A stretch of DNA of 18,098 nt from Porphyromonadaceae bacterium. Its GTDB lineage: Bacteria; Bacteroidota; Bacteroidia; Bacteroidales; Paludibacteraceae. A program made the position numbers and the translations under genes. Where the stretch lies: contig CAJPNS010000030.1 in NCBI GenBank assembly GCA_905372135.1, positions 1 through 18,098 of the forward strand. The letters are read 5' to 3'. Positions 12,967-18,098 of the stretch are shown piece by piece (position 1 is the first letter of the stretch; every line of letters begins with the position of its first letter). Below the pieces are notes generated by a model. It saw nothing but the letters and a program-made list of their open reading frames with translations, did no database searches and had not been told where the DNA came from.

Positions 12967-13674
12967 TTACCAGACATAAGCGGTTGTACCGTTCATAATA
13001 GCTTGGCCACCGAAGTGTAACACAACAGCCACAAACAACAACACTACCAAAGTAGCCACGATATTGCCGATACATTTGATTCGACCGAACCAGATTTTGT
13101 TGTTGAGCCCCAACGTATGCAAAGCACTCCAGACACCGTGTGTGAGGTGATACCAGATAGCTCCCAGCCAAATAAGATAAATCACACAATATACGGGATT
13201 GGCAAAGAGCACACTTATGTAATATGCTCCGTCTGTTGCCAGCGACAAGTCGCCGATGTCGCCACCCATCTTGTGTGCAATTTCTACAAACTGCATTTTG
13301 AACCAAAAGTTGTACAGATGCAGAAGCATAAAACCAATGATAATCACTCCGAGAACAAACATATTCTTCGAAGCGAAACTAACCTCACCACGCGAACTCG
13401 CCACGTCGTAACGATCTCTGCCGCGTGCTTTGTAGTTCTGCCAAGTAAGTATGAATGCAAAAGTAAAGTGTAGCACTACCAACAAGGCGAGCCCCACAGT
13501 GCCGACAAGAGCGTACCAATTTGCACCCAGAAAATGGCAAATAGCGTTGTAACTTTCGGGCGAGAGTATCGCCACAAAGTTCATCGTCCCGTGAAACAAC
13601 AAGAACAGCACAAGTGCTATCCCCGTGATACTCATCACGAACTTTCTTCCGATAGAAGAATTAATTAACCACAT
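12967..13674 (-). CDS. sdhC: Succinate dehydrogenase/fumarate reductase cytochrome b subunit
   Basis: 235 residues with five predicted membrane helices (about 11-34, 54-79, 104-124, 155-180, 200-222). It matches the single-polypeptide, di-heme type-B anchor that exchanges electrons with menaquinone. Candidate heme histidines lie in the helices (H28, H69, H119, H176, H180), with H186 just after helix IV. The start MWLINSSIGRKFVMSITG is chosen because it begins at the conserved N-terminus. An upstream ATG at 13782 would add 36 polar residues and would start upstream of the predicted transcription start. First gene of the sdhC-A-B operon. Confidence 0.93.
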   Translation of the reverse strand: MWLINSSIGRKFVMSITGIALVLFLLFHGTMNFVAILSPESYNAICHFLGANWYALVGTVGLALLVVLHFTFAFILTWQNYKARGRDRYDVASSRGEVSFASKNMFVLGVIIIGFMLLHLYNFWFKMQFVEIAHKMGGDIGDLSLATDGAYYISVLFANPVYCVIYLIWLGAIWYHLTHGVWSALHTLGLNNKIWFGRIKCIGNIVATLVVLLFVAVVLHFGGQAIMNGTTAYVW

Positions 13675-13751
13675 AGATTTAAAATTATTAATTATTATTT
13701 TATTGAAAAATACTTGATAATCACAACAATGCTGCTCAGCCAAAAATTCAC

Positions 13752-13783
13752 CAAAATTACAATTATTTTCGGGAATAGCCAAA
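13752..13783 (-). promoter_or_regulatory. Bacteroidetes-type promoter for the sdhC-A-B operon
   Basis: On the minus strand, TTTG (13780-13783) is followed after 20 nt by TAATTTTG (13752-13759). A start near 13745 leaves about 70 nt of AT-rich leader before sdhC. This supports the short sdhC start at 13674. Confidence 0.55.
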
Positions 13784-13886
13784 TTTATATAGATGTGCGA
13801 AGTAAGACACGCATAGTTATATTTATTAACACAATAGGACGCTAAGAAACAAGCATTTGTTTATCAAATAGTTATAAACATCTATA

Positions 13887-14342
13887 TCAGTTACCCGACA
13901 GCAACTGTTTTACCTTTTCCGATATGGTGCGTCCTTCGGCTTTTCCGGTCAATTCTTTGGAGGCTATCCCCATAACTTTACCTAAATCTTGCATAGAAGT
14001 AGCTCCTAATCTTGCTATTATAGCTTTTACGGCAGTAGTAAGTTCGGCATCCGACATCTGAGCAGGCAGATATCTTTGCATCACCTCTATTTGAGCTGTA
14101 TATTCTTCGGCTAAATCGGCACGTTTTTGTTCCTTGAAAAGAGCAGCAGCATCTTTATTTTGCTTTACTATCTTAGATATCACCTTAGTAGCGATTTCAT
14201 CGGTAAGATTCCCCGATGCCTCCTTCGATGTTTTTGCCTCGAGCAACTCCTTTTTTATATTGCGTAAAGCAAGCAATTCTACTTTATTTTGAGCAATCAT
14301 AGCTTTTTTGATATCCTCCGATATCCTGTCAAAAATGGTCAT
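13887..14342 (-). CDS. yqeY: GatB/YqeY-domain protein
   Basis: 151 residues, matching the usual length of stand-alone YqeY proteins. The helical N-terminal half (MTIFDRISEDIKKAMIAQNK, LLALRNIKKELLEA) is followed by EVMQRYLPAQMSDAEL and GKVMGIASKELTGKAEGR, all hallmarks of the family. The C-terminal part resembles the tail domain of the GatB amidotransferase subunit, which recognises tRNA; the role of free YqeY is not settled. It lies 43 nt downstream of purN and is probably the last gene of that cluster. No convincing terminator is seen after it. Confidence 0.9.
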   Translation of the reverse strand: MTIFDRISEDIKKAMIAQNKVELLALRNIKKELLEAKTSKEASGNLTDEIATKVISKIVKQNKDAAALFKEQKRADLAEEYTAQIEVMQRYLPAQMSDAELTTAVKAIIARLGATSMQDLGKVMGIASKELTGKAEGRTISEKVKQLLSGN

Positions 14343-14385
14343 AATCTACTGTTGTTTAAATGTTTATTTATATTTTTATCATTGT

Positions 14386-14967
14386 TTAAATCGTTGATAA
14401 CAATGTATTTATTGCTTCGGGATAAAGCTGATATTCTATTTCGTGTATTCGGTGTTCGACCTCTTCGATTGAGTCGCCATGATATTCGAATGCTCTTTGC
14501 GCTATTATAGTTCCACCATCTATAGTGTTGTCTATCAGGTGCACTGTAACTCCAAACACTTTTACCCCAAATTCGAAAGCCTCGATTATAGCTATAGCCC
14601 CCTTGAAAGACGGTAAAAGCGACGGATGAATATTCAATATTCGATTTGGAAAAGCCTCTAATAAGGTATCGCCTACAATACGCATATATCCTGCAAGGCA
14701 TATTATATGTATATCATTAGCCCTCAACACATCCAGTATCTTCTGCTCGTACTCTTTTTTCGAGCTATACGATTTGGGGTCGAAAACGAATGACTTTATA
14801 CCCAGCTTTTTGGCTCTTTCCAAAACATAGGCGTCGTGTCGGTCGCAAACAAGCAACGATACGGTAGCCCCTTCTATTTTGTTTTCTTTGCAAGCTCTTA
14901 CTATCGCCTCGAAATTCGAACCATTGCCCGACGCAAATACGGCTATATTCCTGATTGTCTGACTCAT
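14386..14967 (-). CDS. purN: Phosphoribosylglycinamide formyltransferase
   Basis: 193 residues. Transfers the formyl group from 10-formyltetrahydrofolate to GAR, giving FGAR, in de novo purine synthesis; cytoplasmic. The phosphate-binding GNGSNFEA motif lies at residues 14-21. The catalytic triad is seen as N112 and H114 in NIHPSLLPSFKG and D150 in DNTIDGGTI, each six positions later than in the E. coli enzyme. Full length. It starts 2 nt after the cvpA stop, a tight coupling that recalls the cvpA-purF link in E. coli. Confidence 0.95.
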   Translation of the reverse strand: MSQTIRNIAVFASGNGSNFEAIVRACKENKIEGATVSLLVCDRHDAYVLERAKKLGIKSFVFDPKSYSSKKEYEQKILDVLRANDIHIICLAGYMRIVGDTLLEAFPNRILNIHPSLLPSFKGAIAIIEAFEFGVKVFGVTVHLIDNTIDGGTIIAQRAFEYHGDSIEEVEHRIHEIEYQLYPEAINTLLSTI

Positions 14968-14969
14968 AT

Positions 14970-15485
14970 CTATTTTTTATCGTTTTTTGTTATCTCTGTG
15001 AAACTATCGAAATCGAGTAATGGCACAACCACATCGAGCGATTTTCGTATCGGTTCATACAATTTCGATTGGGCCAGACGGTTACGGTCTTCTTTGTGTG
15101 TGGTTTGGTAAAAAAACGATACGATATTCAGAAATATACTTGTGAATATCAACCATTTGAGTCCACCTAAAACACCACCTAAAATTCGATTGAGCCACGA
15201 CAAAGTCATAGCCTTAGATATACGGGTAAACACACCCGCCAAGATTTTCAACCCTACGACAGTACCGACAAATATTATTATAAAAGATATTGGTTTTGTG
15301 ATATTTATATTCCAATCTAATGCGGTTGATAGCAGATTGGCAATAAACTCTCCAAAATATCGAGATACAAATAATGCCACTATCACACACAATATTACGA
15401 CTATCTCTTTGAAAAAACCACGGTACAATCCGTAGACCGTACCAAATATTATGGGCGCCAATAATATGCAATCTATTTTACTCAT
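14970..15485 (-). CDS. cvpA: CvpA family membrane protein
   Basis: 171 residues with about four hydrophobic helices, and the family signature LNRILGGVLGGLKW near residues 102-115. In E. coli CvpA is an inner-membrane protein needed for colicin V production and linked to purine genes and envelope stress; its biochemical role is unknown. The polar C-terminus (SKLYEPIRKSL to the end) is probably cytoplasmic. It sits 2 nt from both neighbours, so it is almost certainly co-transcribed with the lipoprotein and purN. Confidence 0.88.
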   Translation of the reverse strand: MSKIDCILLAPIIFGTVYGLYRGFFKEIVVILCVIVALFVSRYFGEFIANLLSTALDWNINITKPISFIIIFVGTVVGLKILAGVFTRISKAMTLSWLNRILGGVLGGLKWLIFTSIFLNIVSFFYQTTHKEDRNRLAQSKLYEPIRKSLDVVVPLLDFDSFTEITKNDKK

Positions 15486-15487
15486 AA

Positions 15488-15925
15488 TTAGTTTCTTACA
15501 ACAAGATTATCAAGATATGCACTATAATAAACGCTATATTTATGCAGAGGATTTTTCGCCTGCCCTTTCAGTACAAACCCCAGACCGTCTCTCACCAAAA
15601 ATTGTGAACCACAGCTGTCGCAGACGGCTATCCCCATAGTGTTGCAATGTACTTTTATATTGGCTTTCTGTTCGTTGGGGCATGCCATATCGAACGCAAA
15701 ATACTTATCTTCCATACTATGAAAAACAAGTATCCCCCCAAAACCCACTCTCTGAGAGTAATTTAAGGGAGCCGTAAACTCCTTGTACTCGCCCAATGCC
15801 TTAAGCTCCGGAGCTATCGCCGTAATATTAAACTCCAAAAATACAGGATAATAGGGAAAAGTATCGGTTCTTTTACAAGAGACCAACAATATCACGATAG
15901 GTAGTATTTTTAGATATTTATACAT
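15488..15925 (-). CDS. Lipoprotein with degenerate Rieske-like domain
   Basis: 145 residues. The N-terminus MYKYLKILPIVILLVSC is a lipoprotein signal with lipobox LVSC (C17 lipidated). Residues 60-143 follow the order of a Rieske fold: a FAFDMACP segment, then CDSCGSQF, then a DGxGFVLKGQAKNPL hairpin and a final KYSV strand. The two Rieske histidines are missing: box 1 is C82-P-N and box 2 is C102-D-S-C105-G-S. With C94 this leaves four cysteines (82, 94, 102, 105) that could hold zinc or an unusual Fe-S cluster, or form disulfides if exported. First gene of the lipoprotein-cvpA-purN-yqeY cluster. Function unknown; the Rieske likeness is by eye. Confidence 0.8.
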   Translation of the reverse strand: MYKYLKILPIVILLVSCKRTDTFPYYPVFLEFNITAIAPELKALGEYKEFTAPLNYSQRVGFGGILVFHSMEDKYFAFDMACPNEQKANIKVHCNTMGIAVCDSCGSQFLVRDGLGFVLKGQAKNPLHKYSVYYSAYLDNLVVRN

Positions 15926-15977
15926 TGTTTTTATGGCAGTTACAGCCTTTTACTCTATATCTCGATGTCGAAGAGTG

Positions 15978-15985
15978 CAAAGTTA
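15978..15985 (-). promoter_or_regulatory. -7 box upstream of the lipoprotein-cvpA-purN cluster
   Basis: TAACTTTG on the minus strand fits TAnnTTTG and lies about 50 nt before the start codon at 15925. No clear TTTG -33 element is seen at 18-21 nt, so the call is weaker than those for sdhC, the giant gene and the Fur gene. Confidence 0.35.
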
Positions 15986-16017
15986 CGATTTTTATCACTT
16001 CTATATGTGTAGAAAGT

Positions 16018-17088
16018 TTATTTCCATCGAAATTTACCAAACAATCCACCAAATACGGTCATAATGATGTAAAAAGGATATATTACCGACAAAAAAGGAA
16101 TGTAGCCAATCAAATATTTTTGATGCGAAAACAATAGAAACGGTATTATCAATGCACTGTCGATCACTAACTTTATCAGCCACAGCAATATAAACTTGCT
16201 ATCGAATATCGCTGCAATCATCGAAGCTGCCATCGTAACACTCGTAAGAGTTACGAGTAGTGCTACAAAAACGGTTTGCACGTCGGTATAACTTCGGCTT
16301 TTCGACATCCATCGTTTGCGTTGGTTGTAAAATGCGTGCAAAGTATCGGCAGACAAAGTCTCTACAAACCCATCTATATCCTTGAAATACACTACCCTAC
16401 CCTTTATCTCCTTGATATAGTGTAGCAAAAAGATATCGTCACCCGATGCTTCCGTATCTACAAGTTGATTTTGAGCCTTATCCCATATCCGACGGCTAAA
16501 AACGAGATTTGCACCATTGCACATAATGGGAAACTTTCCAAGTGCCGAACACATAGTCGTCGCAGCCAACGAACTGAATTCCAACGCCTGAAGCCTTCCG
16601 AAAAGAGTATGATTATCGATATATTTTACGCCACCTATCATTAGGTCTACTTGGTCGGTAGACAGGCGTCGGCGCACGAGCTCGAAATAATGCCTACCGA
16701 GTACGCAATCGGCATCGGTACACAATATGTATTGGCTTGTACTTCGGGCTATTGCCTCTCGTAGAGCATTTTTTTTGCCGTATCCGTCGGTCTGGAAGAC
16801 TTTTATATTTCCGTGCTTTACAGCAAACTCTTGTAAAATATCGAAAGTACTATCTGTAGAGTGGTCGGAGGCAAATACAATCTCGTCTATATCATCGATT
16901 TGTACGGTGATCGACGAAAGCAGGCGAGGCAGTGCGGTAGCTTCGTTTTTACAACATACCACAAGCGACAGACTCGGCTCGACGATTGCAGATTCGTTTA
17001 CCTGCGGTTTATATCTTATCCAAGCTGTAATACAAGATATTACAAACAACGCATACAAGGCTAATATTATGGCAAAAATCAAAAACAT
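16018..17088 (-). CDS. Membrane-anchored family 2 glycosyltransferase
   Basis: 356 residues. One N-terminal helix (about 1-24) is followed by a cytosolic GT-A domain and about three C-terminal helices (272-350). The domain begins LSLVVCCKNEATALPRLL. The metal- and nucleotide-sugar-binding DAD motif is at D125-D127, the acceptor-site acidic motif GDD at 216-218, and QRKRW at 256-260. Together these are the D, DxD, D, QxxRW set of processive or polymer-forming GT2 enzymes. The likely role is sugar transfer at the inner membrane to a lipid or polysaccharide; donor and product cannot be inferred. It is separated by 92 nt from the lipoprotein cluster and probably has its own promoter. Confidence 0.88.
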   Translation of the reverse strand: MFLIFAIILALYALFVISCITAWIRYKPQVNESAIVEPSLSLVVCCKNEATALPRLLSSITVQIDDIDEIVFASDHSTDSTFDILQEFAVKHGNIKVFQTDGYGKKNALREAIARSTSQYILCTDADCVLGRHYFELVRRRLSTDQVDLMIGGVKYIDNHTLFGRLQALEFSSLAATTMCSALGKFPIMCNGANLVFSRRIWDKAQNQLVDTEASGDDIFLLHYIKEIKGRVVYFKDIDGFVETLSADTLHAFYNQRKRWMSKSRSYTDVQTVFVALLVTLTSVTMAASMIAAIFDSKFILLWLIKLVIDSALIIPFLLFSHQKYLIGYIPFLSVIYPFYIIMTVFGGLFGKFRWK

Positions 17089-17123
17089 CTTCGTTGGTAG
17101 CTATAGTATCGAATGCGACTCTG

Positions 17124-17131
17124 CAAAGTTA
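17124..17131 (-). promoter_or_regulatory. -7 box upstream of the glycosyltransferase
   Basis: TAACTTTG on the minus strand, 35 nt upstream of the ATG at 17088. It is identical to the box at 15978-15985. No good -33 TTTG accompanies it. Confidence 0.35.
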
Positions 17132-17208
17132 ATCGAATAATACGAATATACGTCGGGTTATCGACAGTAATCTCGATATGAGAAAAGCAATGCAGCGCAG
17201 CGACAAAC

Positions 17209-17240
17209 TTTGTGGGTTAGATAAAATTGAATTACCTTTG
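17209..17240 (+). promoter_or_regulatory. Bacteroidetes-type promoter that fixes the Fur-family gene start
   Basis: TTTG (17209-17212) is followed after 20 nt by TACCTTTG (17233-17240), a full consensus match. Transcription would begin near 17247, about 20 nt before the ATG at 17268. An in-frame ATG at 17178 lies upstream of this promoter and cannot be used from it. Confidence 0.65.
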
Positions 17241-17267
17241 CCCCGAGAACGAATCGTACGGAAGAAA

Positions 17268-17732
17268 ATGAGAAACACTATCGACGAGAAGAGTATTGCC
17301 ATAGAGAAACTAAAGGCATTCATCAAACAAAAAAAGATGCGGCAGACGGCAGAGCGTATACTTATTCTAAGTAAAATATACGACTACAATACATTTTTCG
17401 ACGTACAGACCCTTCACGAGCAAATCAACAAAGAGATGCGCGTAAGTCTGGCAACGATATACAACACTCTGGAGCTATTACAAGAATGTCGCCTGATAAT
17501 ACGCCATAATTTCAGTTCGCAAAATGTGAAATACGAGAAGCTGCCGACGGGTGCAAGTACATATTACAAGATATGCACAAACTGCGACAAGGTAAAAGCA
17601 TTCTCCGACGGTAAGCTCACAAAATCAATCGCTTTACGCAATACTTCGGCATTCTCTATCGTTCACCATACGCTCTATCTGTATGGCATTTGCAAGAAGT
17701 GCAGGGAGAAGATGGAACGGAAAAAACGTTAA
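17268..17732 (+). CDS. Fur-family transcriptional regulator
   Basis: 154 residues, the usual Fur length. A winged helix-turn-helix covers residues about 20-80 (MRQTAERILILSKI, then RVSLATIYNTLELLQECRLI with the family's ATIYNTLELL recognition helix). The structural zinc site is kept: C103 and C106 (CTNC) plus C142 and C145 (CKKC). The usual His-rich stretch just before the first CxxC (HHDH or HHH in relatives) is replaced by STYYKI, so the regulatory metal site looks lost or altered. The start MRNTIDEK is chosen from the promoter at 17209-17240 and the family length; the frame is open 30 codons further upstream. Divergent from the glycosyltransferase gene. Target and ligand unknown. Confidence 0.88.
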   Translation: MRNTIDEKSIAIEKLKAFIKQKKMRQTAERILILSKIYDYNTFFDVQTLHEQINKEMRVSLATIYNTLELLQECRLIIRHNFSSQNVKYEKLPTGASTYYKICTNCDKVKAFSDGKLTKSIALRNTSAFSIVHHTLYLYGICKKCREKMERKKR

Positions 17733-17733
17733 T

Positions 17734-17766
17734 TTTGTCAGTATACTATCGGTGGCGAGATTTTTG
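17734..17766 (+). promoter_or_regulatory. Possible promoter for the zinc metallopeptidase gene
   Basis: TTTG (17734-17737) is followed after 21 nt by GATTTTTG (17759-17766), one mismatch from TAnnTTTG. The predicted start is about 44 nt before the ATG at 17817. The TTTG lies immediately after the stop codon of the Fur-family gene. Confidence 0.4.
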
Positions 17767-17816
17767 TACGTATTGCATCGAAATATCATATTAATAACAA
17801 AAAACAGATACAGACA

Positions 17817-18098
17817 ATGAGCCTTTATTGGATTTTATTCATCGGTACAGCTCTCGTAAGCTGGCTTATCTCTGCACTTTTCAACCGCAGGATGAAGAAG
17901 TATTCGAAAATCGTTATCAACAGCAATATGACCGGCGCAGATGTCGCTCGTAAGATGCTCCGCGACAACGGTATCGACGACGTGAACGTGGTACACACGG
18001 GCGGAAGCCTCACCGACCACTACAACCCCGTAAACAAAACAGTAAACCATAGCGACGTTACGGCTTATTATCTGCGTCGTATGGGAGTAGGTGTCGGT
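17817..18098 (+). CDS. YugP-type membrane zinc metallopeptidase (5' part)
   Basis: 94 codons are present, running in frame to the right edge. An N-terminal membrane helix (SLYWILFIGTALVSWLISAL) is followed by KYSKIVINSNMTGADVARKM, LRDNGIDDVNVV and LTDHYNPVNKTVN. This is the conserved N-terminal part of the YugP/Zn_peptidase_2 family of integral-membrane zinc peptidases. The HExxH catalytic motif should begin within a few residues of the edge and is not seen. NHSD replaces the commoner NLS(E/D), a minor change. It lies 84 nt after the Fur-family gene on the same strand. Confidence 0.85.
   Translation, partial: MSLYWILFIGTALVSWLISALFNRRMKKYSKIVINSNMTGADVARKMLRDNGIDDVNVVHTGGSLTDHYNPVNKTVNHSDVTAYYLRRMGVGVG

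Noticed and set aside
12884..13306. Upstream extension of sdhA by about 140 codons to an ATG at 13306
   Set aside because: The extension runs through sdhC in another frame and has no likeness to flavoprotein N-termini; the conserved start is at 12883.
13847..13862. Inverted repeat AAACAA-GCAT-TTGTTT as a terminator for yqeY
   Set aside because: The stem is 6 bp with only one C-G pair, which is too weak and common in AT-rich sequence.
18030..18098. Frameshift near the end of the YugP-type gene, because the expected NLSE context looks altered
   Set aside because: The in-frame reading to the edge aligns residue for residue in spacing with the family up to the point where the catalytic motif should follow, so no frameshift is needed.
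1..18098. tRNA, rRNA, insertion sequences, integrases or phage genes
   Set aside because: I saw no cloverleaf-like sequence, rRNA motif, transposase or integrase motif, or terminal inverted repeats by reading both strands.

Overview
The window looks like a chromosomal segment of a Bacteroidetes bacterium, most likely order Bacteroidales. The support is a three-gene type-B succinate dehydrogenase/fumarate reductase operon (cytochrome b, flavoprotein, iron-sulfur), promoters of the Bacteroidetes form TTTG-N18-21-TAnnTTTG, start codons without Shine-Dalgarno sequences, and a giant BspA-family surface protein. Genus cannot be resolved from the sequence alone.

Positions 1-9906 (minus strand) are one uninterrupted reading frame of 3302 codons. 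It begins with a signal peptide at 9906 and runs off the left edge without a stop. I read every codon of this frame and found no internal stop and no frame change. The protein alternates seven blocks of 25-residue BspA/DUF285-type leucine-rich repeats (about 44 repeats in all) with beta-rich linker domains of two kinds. It ends, within the window, in about 550 residues of non-repeat, probably beta-rich surface-protein sequence. Two linkers share near-identical DNA, which suggests recent internal duplication or gene conversion. The gene has its own good promoter at 9961-9990.

Positions 10051-13783 hold an sdhC-sdhA-sdhB operon (minus strand) with a promoter upstream of sdhC and a rho-independent terminator after sdhB. 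Positions 13887-15985 hold a compact minus-strand cluster: a lipoprotein with a degenerate Rieske-like domain, cvpA, purN and yqeY, the first three separated by only 2 nt. Positions 16018-17088 (minus) encode a membrane-anchored family 2 glycosyltransferase. Divergent from it are a Fur-family regulator (17268-17732, plus), whose start is fixed by a promoter lying inside a longer open frame, and the first 94 codons of a YugP-type membrane zinc metallopeptidase (17817 to the right edge).

No stretch over 300 bases lacks a gene. The main object of interest is the giant modular repeat protein. Secondary ones are the histidine-less Rieske-like lipoprotein and a Fur homologue lacking the usual His-rich sensing motif.
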